Program-made: the position numbers and the translations under genes | The notes under the pieces: generated by a model | Told to the model about the DNA's origin: nothing | The model's input: the letters and a program-made list of their open reading frames with translations, nothing else | Database searches by the model: none | Source: DALYLB01 sp046154695 | GTDB lineage: Bacteria; Acidobacteriota; Blastocatellia; RBC074 | Assembly: GCA_046154695.1 (NCBI GenBank) | Contig: JBJXFI010000167.1 | Coordinates: 1-49,882 of the forward strand | DNA length: 49,882 nucleotides | Direction of reading: 5' to 3' | Shown here: piece after piece, positions 33,632-48,736 of the stretch | Layout of the letters: each line of letters starts with the position of its first letter | How positions within the stretch are numbered: position 1 is the first letter of the stretch

Positions 33632-33880
33632 TCAGGCCGTGTTGGATTTGCGGCGGTACCCGCGCCGATCTCCGGCGATCGAATAAATGGCGGGGGCGCG
33701 CGTGAAGGAGCGCCGCCGCTCGCCAGGGCGGGTCTCATTGCGCCAGAGGAAGAACAGGCAAAACGCCGCCGCCGCGGTCGCGAAGATGGCTATGAAGACG
33801 ATCACGGGAGCAATCGCGTCGAGCGTAATGCTGACGGCATTCAAACTGTTGAGCGTTTCAGGTTGAGGCTGCAGGTTCAT
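33632..33880 (-). CDS. Small single-pass membrane protein, hypothetical
   Basis: An 82-residue open reading frame with one clear membrane helix (IAPVIVFIAIFATAAAAFCLFFLW) and a basic, Arg-rich C-terminus. AAGGAG lies 7 nt before ATG 33880, which supports expression. I recognise no family. It lies 27 nt upstream of the sirtuin start on the same strand and could belong to that operon. Confidence 0.55.
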   Translation of the reverse strand: MNLQPQPETLNSLNAVSITLDAIAPVIVFIAIFATAAAAFCLFFLWRNETRPGERRRSFTRAPAIYSIAGDRRGYRRKSNTA

Positions 33881-33964
33881 CACGGTCTCCTTATTGGTTG
33901 GTGAAACACCCAGGCGGCGTTTTGCCCGTTCACCTGAGCGATCGTATTTCCGTGACCGATTCCC

Positions 33965-35035
33965 TCATTGGATTTGCGAAAATGGAAAAATCACCGGATC
34001 AGACTTCCAGGTCGTAAATTCCTTCTGAATCTCCTGCTCGATTTGATCTTTTTTCCCGCCGGGGAGGCGGGAGGCGCGGACTGCGTTGAGAGAGAATTGC
34101 CTGATGGTTTCCGCGCCGAACGAGAACGTCTCCGCGATTCGCAGATACTCATCGGTGAGCGTCGTGTTGAACATCGGCGGGTCGTCCGAATTGATTGTGA
34201 CGTAAAGGCCCTGTTCCAGCAAGAGTGGAAGGGGATGCCGGGCGAGGGTGGGCGAGATTCCCAGGCAGAGGTTGCTTGTGGGGCAGACCTCCAGGGGGAT
34301 CTGGCGCCGGCGCATGATCTCGACGAGCGAGGGGTCTTCGAGGCATCGAACCCCGTGGCCGATGCGATCGGCGCCGAGCGATTCGACGGCGCCGCGAACG
34401 CTCTCCGCGCCCGCGACCTCTCCTGCGTGCGGAAGGGAGGCCAGGCCGGCGGCGCGCGTGCGCCGGAACGCCTCCGCGAACCATTCCGGCGGGTTTCCGG
34501 CTTCGAGGCCGCCGAGTCCGAAACCGACGACGCCGCGATCCCGTCCCGCGATGGCCCACTCCGCGACGATCAGCGCATGCTCTGTGGGGCGAACGTTCCG
34601 GGCCACATCGAAGACCCATCCGCATTCGACCCCCAGCTCCCGGGCGCCCCATTCGCGCCCGCGGGTAAGCGCGTCGAGCTGCTCGTCGAACGGGATCCGT
34701 CGATTGGTGCTGAAATGGGTGTAGGGCGTGAAGGTGACCTCGCTGTAGCGGATGTTCTGGTCCGCCTGTCCTTGCAGAAAGTCGCGCGCGATCAGCTCGA
34801 TGTCTTCCGGCGTGCGGATGCAGGCCGAGATCGCCAGATAGATCTCGATGAAGTGCTTGAAATCCGTGAACCGGTACCAGCGGCGCAACCCCTCGACGTC
34901 ATCCGCGGGCAGCGCAATTTCGTTGCGGCGCGCCAGCTCGAGCAGCGTTCCGGGGCGGATCGAGCCTTCGAGGTGGACGTGCAGCTCCACCTTGGGCATG
35001 CGGCGAATGATTTGTGCGAGCGAGGAATCGAGCAT
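33965..35035 (-). CDS. add: Adenosine deaminase family protein
   Basis: A 356-residue TIM-barrel amidohydrolase of the adenosine deaminase family. Zinc and substrate residues appear in VELHVHLEGSI (HxH near the N-terminus), SLPHAGEVAGAES (HAGE, catalytic Glu), RIGHGVRC and TINSDDPPMF. It should deaminate adenosine or a modified or related purine; adenine deaminase or 6-aminodeoxyfutalosine deaminase share these motifs. ATG 35035 is used; GTG 35047 is an alternative, and neither has a strong ribosome site. A fragment of the dispersed repeat (TTGGAGTTCCGAACG, 35048-35062) precedes it, 36 nt after the 9-haem cytochrome stop. Confidence 0.85.
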   Translation of the reverse strand: MLDSSLAQIIRRMPKVELHVHLEGSIRPGTLLELARRNEIALPADDVEGLRRWYRFTDFKHFIEIYLAISACIRTPEDIELIARDFLQGQADQNIRYSEVTFTPYTHFSTNRRIPFDEQLDALTRGREWGARELGVECGWVFDVARNVRPTEHALIVAEWAIAGRDRGVVGFGLGGLEAGNPPEWFAEAFRRTRAAGLASLPHAGEVAGAESVRGAVESLGADRIGHGVRCLEDPSLVEIMRRRQIPLEVCPTSNLCLGISPTLARHPLPLLLEQGLYVTINSDDPPMFNTTLTDEYLRIAETFSFGAETIRQFSLNAVRASRLPGGKKDQIEQEIQKEFTTWKSDPVIFPFSQIQ

Positions 35036-35071
35036 GGTTCGATCCACTTGGAGTTCCGAACGATTTTCGTT

Positions 35072-36067
35072 TTACGGCGTCGGGAAGACCTTGTAATCGT
35101 TTCGCGTGTGGCATTTCTGGCATGAGCCGCCGCCGGTGGCGCCGGGTTCGCCGCTGAAAACGGTGCGTCCGTAATGAACGGCGCCGTCGTGGCAGCTGAA
35201 GCATCCGCGGCCGCTGCGTTCATTGGGGCCGAGGTGCTGCTTGACGCGGAGCGAGGTCGGGGCGGGTTGATTGTATCCGCCGTTGATCGTGTGGCACGCG
35301 TTGCAGTCGCCTCGGACGTAATTGACATGGGCCTTGTGCGTGAAGAGCGCGCCGTAGGCCCGGCTGACGAGCTTCTCCGAAAAGGGCTGCGCCCCGGGGG
35401 CCATGGTCGTGTGGCAAACGGCGCAGCCGGACTTGGGCGCGGCCTTGGGATCGCCGCTCGCGGGGGCGTGGCATACGTAACATTCAGGATGCGAGGCGAT
35501 CGTCAGCGACGAGGGCCGGGCCGTCGGCTGGTGGCACGAGACGCATTCGAGCTTTCGGCCGTCGGTGAACGAATAGCCGGCGTGCAGCTCATGCTGCTTC
35601 CCGTCGAAGAAGGCGTTGAAGTCATATCGCTGGGGAAAATCCGTTTGCGGCGGTCTCGCGTTCAACCCCTGTTTCGTTTCGTGGCAGATGGTGCAGGTCA
35701 ACTGGGGGCGCGCGGTGAACTGAACGACGTGGCATTCCACGCAGGTCTTGTGGCCGGGAAATTTGAGCCGCAGTCGTTGATTGCGATCGGTGGTGGCGAC
35801 GATGCTTTTCGCCGTCTCGGTGCGTTCGTGGCACGAATCGCATTTCAGCTCGCGAGCCTGGTTGGTGTTGGGAACCTTGACCTGGCCGGTGTGGCTCTTG
35901 TGGGTAAAGCGCTCATAGTCGATGGGCGCCTGACTCCCCGGGGCGGGCGCGGGAGGCGGCGGCTGCCGCTTGCGCGATTGCGCCGACGATCGGGGGAGCA
36001 GAAACATCGCGCAGCAGACAAGGCCGGCCAGCAGAATGATCGCGAGTTTGAGTCTTTCGGTCTTCAT
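35072..36067 (-). CDS. Nine-haem c-type cytochrome
   Basis: A 331-residue protein with an N-terminal membrane/export segment (LAIILLAGLVCCAMFLL), a short Pro-rich stretch and nine CxxCH motifs, at residues 76, 109, 125, 175, 196, 215, 255, 289 and 316. Many extra His (for example THKSH, THKAH, QHLG) can serve as distal ligands, as in cytochrome c3/c7-type and NrfB-like wires. It should carry electrons in the periplasm, possibly membrane-anchored. Its ATG overlaps the stop of the 13-haem gene by 4 nt (ATGA), so the two are translationally coupled and probably act together. Confidence 0.88.
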   Translation of the reverse strand: MKTERLKLAIILLAGLVCCAMFLLPRSSAQSRKRQPPPPAPAPGSQAPIDYERFTHKSHTGQVKVPNTNQARELKCDSCHERTETAKSIVATTDRNQRLRLKFPGHKTCVECHVVQFTARPQLTCTICHETKQGLNARPPQTDFPQRYDFNAFFDGKQHELHAGYSFTDGRKLECVSCHQPTARPSSLTIASHPECYVCHAPASGDPKAAPKSGCAVCHTTMAPGAQPFSEKLVSRAYGALFTHKAHVNYVRGDCNACHTINGGYNQPAPTSLRVKQHLGPNERSGRGCFSCHDGAVHYGRTVFSGEPGATGGGSCQKCHTRNDYKVFPTP

Positions 36068-38067
36068 TTCACTTTCGATTCGCCGAGCAGGGCGATCCAT
36101 TGTTCCGCGAGCCACCGGCCGCGCGGTGACCGGGGGCCCTCCCGGAGCGATTGCTTCTCCATGTGGCATTCCGCGCATTTGCTGGTCGGGCCCTTGCGCT
36201 CGCGGTCGGGGTTCTTGTCGTAATACTGCTTGTGGCATTCGATGCATCCGGCATTGTTGGCCGGATTGTCCGGATTGCCGTGATACGCGATCTTGTAATC
36301 GATCTTGCTCTTGCCCTTGCTCTCCATTCCCTCGGGGAAGTGGCAATCGCTGCACTTCTCGACGAATTCGCTGCGCGCGTCCTTGTTGGTGTGATGGCAC
36401 TCCTGGCAGCTCTTGGCGTAGCTCGGCTGGATGTGCGTGCGGTGATCGAATTCGGTCGGGCCGCGTTGAAACTCCCAGTCCTTCGGCAGCTTCTTCGGAT
36501 CGCCGAGCAGGAGCATGCCCGGCAGCGCCTGGGGCGCGCCCGTTCGCGGAGCCGCCGGAACCGGGGCGGATGGCGCGGGCGCGGTTTGCACCTGAACCGG
36601 AACCGGGACGGGCACGGGCGCCGGTGATGGTTTCGGTGGCTGGGGCGTCGGCGCGGGCGCTGCCGCGGCGACCTCGGTCCTGGGCTTCTCCGGCGCGGGC
36701 GTCGGCGTCGGTTTTGGCGTCGGTGTGGGGGCCGCCGGCGCCGGTTTCGGAGGCACAGTCACGGGCGCGGGCGTCGTGGGCGGAGTCGCCTGGGCGACGG
36801 TCTGCGCGGGCGCGGCGGGCCCTTTTTTAACCAAATGATTCTCGGGCGGAAGCTGGGCGCCCCTGGCCGCATATTCGCGCACGGTTTGCAGCGCGTGGCA
36901 ATAGTTGCATTTGGCGCTTTCGAGCGTCACCGGAGGCGCGATGCGCGTCTGCATCTCTTTTTTGTGGCAATCGAGGCAACTGGTGATCAGGGGCTGTTTC
37001 TCGCGGGTCTTGCGGTCTTCGAGGAAGAAATCCGAACGGGTATTCGCCGTCTTCCCGGTCGCGTGGCAGGAGAGGCAATCCTGTGTGGTCTTGCCGACAT
37101 TCTCCTCGTGCGTCTTATGGCTGAAGGGCAGCGGCGATTTCGCGCCGGCTCTGGCGGCCGCCGGTTTGGGATTCAATTCGGTGTTGACGATCTGCCGCGT
37201 GAACCAGAGCGCGCCGAGTTCCGAACCTTTGACCGGCCGGTTCTCCCTGAGCGGGCGGCTCGCGGATTGATGGCAGCCGGCGCAGTTGGTCGCGAAGGTG
37301 TTCTTCGGATCGGGCTTCCCCGGTTTCGGCGGCGTGATGATCTTCGGATCGAAGTGGCAGACGAAACACTCGGGATGGCCGGGCGCGCTCTCCTTGACGC
37401 CCGCGGCGAATCCGATTCCCGCGATGGTCACGGGCGTGGGATTCATCGTGTGGCAGGCGGCGCACTCGAACCGGTTCTTGTCGAGCCCCTTGTTGGCCTT
37501 CGCATCCTGTTTGGCGTCGTAGAATTTGAGACGGTCCTTGAGCGGCGTCGCAACGGCGTATTGTTCGAAGAAATCCGCGTGCTCGCCGTGGGAATAGTAA
37601 TCGTAGAACTCCGAGCGGCCCGTTCCGTTCGGATCGGGGAAGCGGCGGATGTTGGTCTTCATCTTTCGCGGATCGACGGACGTGTTCTCGTGGCAGATGA
37701 CGCACATCTTCAGCTCGATCCTGGGGCCCGTGAAGGCGTGGCAATCGACGCAGGCGGAGTGGACGATTTCGGCCGCGGCGGCATTCTTGTGGCTCGGATA
37801 GCCGATGATCTGGATGTCGTGCTGGTCTTTGCCCAGGCGGTCGCGGGCGGCCGTGCCGTGGCAATAGGCGCAGTCGATCTCAATCGCCAAACCGGCTTTG
37901 GTGAGGCTCTTGACCTTGCCGGCGTGCGTGGCGTGTTTGAAATCCGTGTATTTCGAGGAGGCGCCCTCCCGGGTTCGCTGCGCGTTGGCCCCCATCCATC
38001 GATCGGCGCCGCGCAGCAGGACCGCGGCCAGCGCGAAAAAGAGGATGACGAGGATGCGTTTCGTCAT
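36064..38067 (-). CDS. Thirteen-haem c-type cytochrome with two domains
   Basis: A 667-residue exported protein (signal ILVILFFALAAVLL). Nine CxxCH motifs lie at residues 66, 106, 122, 202, 234, 262, 331, 364 and 387. A Pro/Ala-rich linker of about 100 residues (416-515) follows, then a tetrahaem module with CxxCH at 554, 572, 608 and 631. The last module resembles a class III (c7/c3-like) cytochrome, with FDHRTH before its first haem. The long linker could let the tetrahaem head reach across the periplasm to partner proteins. Its stop overlaps the start of the 9-haem gene. A hairpin repeat (38104-38190) precedes it. Electron donor and acceptor are unknown. Confidence 0.88.
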   Translation of the reverse strand: MTKRILVILFFALAAVLLRGADRWMGANAQRTREGASSKYTDFKHATHAGKVKSLTKAGLAIEIDCAYCHGTAARDRLGKDQHDIQIIGYPSHKNAAAAEIVHSACVDCHAFTGPRIELKMCVICHENTSVDPRKMKTNIRRFPDPNGTGRSEFYDYYSHGEHADFFEQYAVATPLKDRLKFYDAKQDAKANKGLDKNRFECAACHTMNPTPVTIAGIGFAAGVKESAPGHPECFVCHFDPKIITPPKPGKPDPKNTFATNCAGCHQSASRPLRENRPVKGSELGALWFTRQIVNTELNPKPAAARAGAKSPLPFSHKTHEENVGKTTQDCLSCHATGKTANTRSDFFLEDRKTREKQPLITSCLDCHKKEMQTRIAPPVTLESAKCNYCHALQTVREYAARGAQLPPENHLVKKGPAAPAQTVAQATPPTTPAPVTVPPKPAPAAPTPTPKPTPTPAPEKPRTEVAAAAPAPTPQPPKPSPAPVPVPVPVQVQTAPAPSAPVPAAPRTGAPQALPGMLLLGDPKKLPKDWEFQRGPTEFDHRTHIQPSYAKSCQECHHTNKDARSEFVEKCSDCHFPEGMESKGKSKIDYKIAYHGNPDNPANNAGCIECHKQYYDKNPDRERKGPTSKCAECHMEKQSLREGPRSPRGRWLAEQWIALLGESKVK

Positions 38068-38103
38068 GGCGGGTGTTCTCTTATCGAAGGGAAAACTTAT
38101 TTG

Positions 38104-38190
38104 GCCACGAATGAACACGAATGTTCACGAATGGATCCGGAGGAAAACCAAGCCTGTTTTTATTCGTGAGCATTCGTGAATATTCGTGGC
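38104..38190. repeat. CACGAATG-type hairpin repeat 3
   Basis: Left arm GCCACGAATGAACACGAATG then TTCACGAATG (38104-38133) faces right arm ATTCGTGAGCATTCGTGAAT then ATTCGTGGC (38162-38190). It separates the HbpS-domain gene from the 13-haem gene. It is built like the hairpins at 25454, 29197 and 47648 but with a GAATG instead of a GAAG core. Confidence 0.8.
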
Positions 38191-38209
38191 TCACCCTCCC
38201 CCGTTCGGA

Positions 38210-40615
38210 TTACGGGAGATTCGGGTGGCGCGGAAATTTAACATACGGCAGTCGGACTCCGCGCGGCATCAATTGATCGGAGCGAATACTGGCGGGCGCC
38301 TCATAGCCAACGCTGCCCGTCGAGGCGATAAGGTCGTCCTGGTCGATGCCGTCGCCGCTGATGCCGACCGCGCCGACGAGCACGCCATTTTTATATAGCG
38401 GAACGCTGCCCGCGAAGATTTGAATGCCGTTCTGAAGGCCGGGAATCGCGGTGCAGCTCGGCGCGGGATTTCCGCTCAGAATGTTGACGAGGGCGGTCTT
38501 CACGAGCGCGATCTGCAGGCCGTTGTTGAACGGGCTCCAGAGATCGACCGGCTTCGAGAAGGGGCCGTTCACCGTTCCGCGGATGCCGTCCGGGAAATAG
38601 GGGCGCGACAGGAAAGCCTGGGCGCGATTGCTGAAGGCGAACGCGCCGTCGAACTTGAGGCCGTCGGCGAGGGCGGCGTCGGCGAACTTCGCGAACCTGC
38701 CGCCCTCGGCGGCGCGAATCTGGGCGGCGGCGTTCGCGCTGCTGAAAAAGACGGCCGTTCGCGCCTTCTGCGCGGAGACATCGAAACCGAAGATCGGCGC
38801 GTCCTGGGTGCTGAACAGGCCGAGCACGACGCCATTGACGTCGACCACGGAGATGTTGACCTCGGCCGGGGAGCCGAGCGGCTGGCGAATCGCGGCGCGC
38901 GTCCGGTTGGCCTGCTGCGCGGCCTGGGTGATGATGCGGTTGACGTCCGTGGCGGTCAGTTGATTGGCGCCGAAAGCGGCACTGCTCTTGAAGGGGAAGA
39001 ACCGGGCATCCACGCGGCCGGAGACCCCGCCGAGCGTCAGCGGCGAAAAGAGCGACGCCTGTGTGGGGCGAATCGGGAAGGCCGGATCCACCGCGCCGGG
39101 CAATCCGGCGAAGGGCGGCGACGCCGTGCCGGTCTGCGCCACGTTGACGAAGGGCAGCGTGATTCCGTCAACCTGGACGGTGTCGATGCGAATCTGCGGC
39201 GGCGTGTCGAATCCGCGCGTCGCGGCCACCGCGATCAGCTCTTCCGGCGCCTGGTCCTGATCCGTCGAATTGACGTCGATCGAATAGAGCCCGTCTCCCT
39301 CGATGCCGACGCCGCCCGCCGCCACGCCGTTCTTGTAAATCGGCACGCCGCCGGGATCGCCGGACAGGCCGAGCGGCAGGTTGGGAATCTTGATGTCCGA
39401 GCATGGAAGCTGCGAGAACTGCACGCCGAAGAGCGGGCCGCCCGGCTGTCCGTTCACGCCGGGCGGGAAATTCTCCTGAATGATGAAGCTGGCGGTGCGC
39501 GTCGAGATCGCGCTTCCCTGCGTGCTGAAATAAGAGGCCGTCCCGGCCTTGGAGATCACGGCGAAACTCGCCGGCACATCCACATCCTGCAGCCCGTCGG
39601 GGTCCGCCGGCTTCAATCGCTGGCGGTTGAGCAGATTGAACGCGCCGATGCGCGTCGTCGCCGGCGCTCCGGTCATACGAAAGACACCGAGCGCGTTTCC
39701 TTCCTTGTCGGTCACGCCGACCGTGACGTTCATTCCGATCTGCTGCGCCTTTGCGACTGCCTGCGCGATGATGGTCTGGACGTCGCCGATGGTGAGGGTC
39801 GCCTGGGTCGGCGCGGCGGCCGATTGCATCAGCAACTGCACCGGATTGCTCGCCCGGTTGTCGGTGATGATCGTGATTTCATTGACGCCTCCCGCCGCGC
39901 CCGGCGGGATCATGACATTGATCTGATCGAGGCCCGCGAACGCTCCCTGCGCGCCCGAATAGACCGGCGCGACCTCGACGCCGCCCACGCGCACCCGCAA
40001 ATCGGCGCCGCCGCGAAGGCCGGTCCCGAACAGCAGCAGATAGTTGGGCCGCCACATCGTTCCGCAACTGACCGCGCGCGGCGTCCCGTCCGGATTGATC
40101 ACCGGCTCGAAACTGGCTCCGTCGAACGTCGTCAGCGCGACGGGAAGGCCACGCCCGTTATAGGCCGCCGTGAAGAGCGCCGGCGAACTCTTCTCGATCA
40201 ACAGGCCGCCGGTCGAGGTCGCCCCACCGCCGCTCGTGATCGTCACCTGCCCGCCCCCGACCGCGGCGCCCTCCGGAACCAGATAATTGACCTGTCCCGG
40301 CGAGACGAAAAAGAGCGGCGCACGGTGCGAGGCCCCCGCCGCGTCCACGATCCGCACCTCCGTCCCGCCCAACTGCGTCGGCAGCGGAATCGTCTCGGCC
40401 GACAGCGTCCGCGTCGCCAGGTTCGTTCCAAAGGCCGCCGCAATCGCGCCGGGCGCGAGCCTCTCGTGAAAACTGGCCGCATTGACGCTGGCGACCCCGG
40501 CGGCGGCCGCCTTCGCGGAACGCGCAAGGCGGACTTCATAAACGGCGCCCATCGCGATCGCGATCATGAATGCGGCGAGTGGAAGGGGGGCGTTTGACGG
40601 AACACGTGCGAACAT
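38210..40615 (-). CDS. Exported protein with TIGR03437-like domain and two HbpS/GlcG-like domains
   Basis: An 801-residue protein with an N-terminal signal or anchor (LPLAAFMIAIAMGAVYEV). Residues about 44-262 match the Acidobacteria-typical TIGR03437 domain: NAASFHERLAPGAIAAAFGT, PLPTQLGGTEVRI, APLFFVSPGQVNYLVPEG and GLDQINVMIPPGA. Two HbpS/GlcG-like domains follow, each starting LTxxDVxxII (about 274-470 and 553-770) and ending with YKNGVxxGxVGIxGDG (427-442 and 741-756). HbpS proteins bind haem or degraded haem, so a role in haem handling for the neighbouring cytochromes is possible. Both domains carry large inserts, so the fold may be altered. AAGAGGACC precedes the ATG at 40615. Confidence 0.75.
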   Translation of the reverse strand: MFARVPSNAPLPLAAFMIAIAMGAVYEVRLARSAKAAAAGVASVNAASFHERLAPGAIAAAFGTNLATRTLSAETIPLPTQLGGTEVRIVDAAGASHRAPLFFVSPGQVNYLVPEGAAVGGGQVTITSGGGATSTGGLLIEKSSPALFTAAYNGRGLPVALTTFDGASFEPVINPDGTPRAVSCGTMWRPNYLLLFGTGLRGGADLRVRVGGVEVAPVYSGAQGAFAGLDQINVMIPPGAAGGVNEITIITDNRASNPVQLLMQSAAAPTQATLTIGDVQTIIAQAVAKAQQIGMNVTVGVTDKEGNALGVFRMTGAPATTRIGAFNLLNRQRLKPADPDGLQDVDVPASFAVISKAGTASYFSTQGSAISTRTASFIIQENFPPGVNGQPGGPLFGVQFSQLPCSDIKIPNLPLGLSGDPGGVPIYKNGVAAGGVGIEGDGLYSIDVNSTDQDQAPEELIAVAATRGFDTPPQIRIDTVQVDGITLPFVNVAQTGTASPPFAGLPGAVDPAFPIRPTQASLFSPLTLGGVSGRVDARFFPFKSSAAFGANQLTATDVNRIITQAAQQANRTRAAIRQPLGSPAEVNISVVDVNGVVLGLFSTQDAPIFGFDVSAQKARTAVFFSSANAAAQIRAAEGGRFAKFADAALADGLKFDGAFAFSNRAQAFLSRPYFPDGIRGTVNGPFSKPVDLWSPFNNGLQIALVKTALVNILSGNPAPSCTAIPGLQNGIQIFAGSVPLYKNGVLVGAVGISGDGIDQDDLIASTGSVGYEAPASIRSDQLMPRGVRLPYVKFPRHPNLP

Positions 40616-40957
40616 CTTCAGGTCCTCTTTTGGGAAAACAGCTGCTGCGGAGGAGTGATACCGCACTGGGGCCGGTTGACTTCAGGACGGCGCGTGCAAG
40701 ACCGGTGCGCAGCCGCAACTATAGCCGCTTGTCTCGGGGCGTCGCAAGAAAAAAATCCTTCATTGATCCTCATTTGCCGGTGGTGGACGTGAGGGAAATT
40801 CAATCATTGACTTCGCATGAAAAGCTATGTTACAAGCCCGCATCTTGATTGGATGTTTCATCAGGCGCCCCTATCGTTGCCGCGAGCTCACGTCGTTGAT
40901 ATATAGCCATCATCCCCTAGTTTTGATATCCGGGTTTGGTTATCGGAGGCCCTTCTG
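40616..40957. promoter_or_regulatory. Divergent promoter region of the multihaem locus
   Basis: The 342 bp between the divergent HbpS-domain and beta-barrel genes contain no gene. Rightward, TTGACT (40807-40812), 17 nt, TTACAA (40830-40835) fits a sigma-70 promoter. Leftward, TTGCGA (40747-40742), 18 nt, TATAGT (40723-40718) is a plausible match. Further AT-rich sequence (ATATATAGCC near 40900) lies close to the rightward gene. No operator or known regulator site is recognised. Confidence 0.45.
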
Positions 40958-42967
<2,010 letters not shown>

Positions 42968-42973
42968 GGAAAT

Positions 42974-43047
42974 CGTTTGGAATTCCGCCTTCAGGCGGTC
43001 GGGCATTCGATAAGAGCCTGTCCGCCTGAAGGCGGAACTCCGAACGG
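42974..43047. repeat. Dispersed palindromic repeat, copy D
   Basis: Left arm CGTTTGGAATTCCGCCTTCA then GGCGG (42974-42998) and right arm CCGCCTGAAGGCGGAACTCC then GAACGG (43022-43047) can form a 25-bp near-perfect stem around a 23-nt loop. It sits between the barrel gene and the 10-haem gene and could decouple their expression. Confidence 0.85.
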
Positions 43048-43093
43048 TAGCCCGGCGCATTCCTCTCCCGTAGCTCGATTGTTGAGAAACCTT

Positions 43094-47038
<3,945 letters not shown>

Positions 47039-47099
47039 AACGCCGAATCATTCACAGCCCGAAATGACAACGTCCGTTTTTCAGAGGGTCACACTCAAC

Positions 47100-47600
47100 A
47101 TGAAAAAATATTGGATCCCCCCGGTTCTCGCCGCCCTTCTCGCCCTGGTTTCGGTCGCCGCTCTCGCCCAGGAGCCGACGAAGCTGAGTCTCGACAAAGC
47201 CTCCGCGGGCAAGATCGTGCAGATGCTCGAGGAGTCGGGCGCGGGATATGCGAAGGCCTCGGAGAGCGTCTGGGTCGCCAAGTTCAAGGGAAACGTGCGC
47301 GAAGAGATCGTTGTGCTGGTCATCGGCCATGAGAATATGCTGATTCTCAGCGGCGACGTGGTCGAGAAGCAGGGATACAAATCCTCGCCCGAATTGATGA
47401 TGCGGCTGCTCCGGCTCAACGATGAATACGACCGCGTCAAGGTGGGCATCGGCGACGACGGCGAGATCTTCGTCCGCATCGACCTCAGCCTCCGCGTGGT
47501 GGACGCCCGGGAGTTCAAGGAGAATCTCGATCAGATCTCCGCGGCCGTGGATGAGATTTACGGCGCCATCAAACCGCACCTCGTTCCCGTGAAAAAATAG
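47100..47600 (+). CDS. Secreted YbjN-like protein
   Basis: A 166-residue protein with a signal peptide (WIPPVLAALLALVSVAALAQ). The mature part has the beta-alpha pattern of YbjN/type III chaperone-like proteins: GKIVQMLEESGAGYAKASES, VWVAKFKG, the MMRLLRLNDEYDRVKVGIGD strand-helix and a final helix DQISAAVDEIYGAIKPHLVP. YbjN proteins are implicated in stress and surface regulation in enterobacteria, but the role of this exported form is unknown. It follows the 10-haem gene by 61 nt and is probably in the same operon. An in-frame ATG at 47064 would add 12 residues before the signal. Confidence 0.65.
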   Translation: MKKYWIPPVLAALLALVSVAALAQEPTKLSLDKASAGKIVQMLEESGAGYAKASESVWVAKFKGNVREEIVVLVIGHENMLILSGDVVEKQGYKSSPELMMRLLRLNDEYDRVKVGIGDDGEIFVRIDLSLRVVDAREFKENLDQISAAVDEIYGAIKPHLVPVKK

Positions 47601-47647
47601 GGCCGCGATTATCTTTTCCCGCCGTTTCTGCTACGCTCGGGGAAGAA

Positions 47648-47723
47648 TCATCCACGAAGCCACACGAAGAGACACGAAGAGGAGAGCCTTTCTTCGTGTC
47701 TCTTCGTGTGGCTTTGTGGATGA
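47648..47723. repeat. CACGAAG-type hairpin repeat 4
   Basis: Left arm CATCCACGAAGCCACACGAA then GAGACACGAAG (from 47648) pairs with right arm CTTCGTGTCTCTTCGTGTGG then CTTTGTGGATG (to 47722), a stem of about 31 bp with one mismatch and a 12-nt loop. It lies between the YbjN-like gene and the OppD-like gene, 13 nt before the latter's start. Confidence 0.85.
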
Positions 47724-47735
47724 TCTCCGATCGCT

Positions 47736-48731
<996 letters not shown>

Positions 48732-48736
48732 TCGAG

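Noticed and set aside
35072..36067. Lipoprotein signal in the 9-haem cytochrome (Cys pair after the hydrophobic stretch)
   Set aside because: The residues before the Cys (GLV) lack the small residue required at -1 of a lipobox.
38420..40597. Plus-strand open frame of 725 codons opposite the HbpS-domain gene
   Set aside because: Arg-rich shadow with no recognisable domain; the minus-strand protein has repeated, family-like domains.
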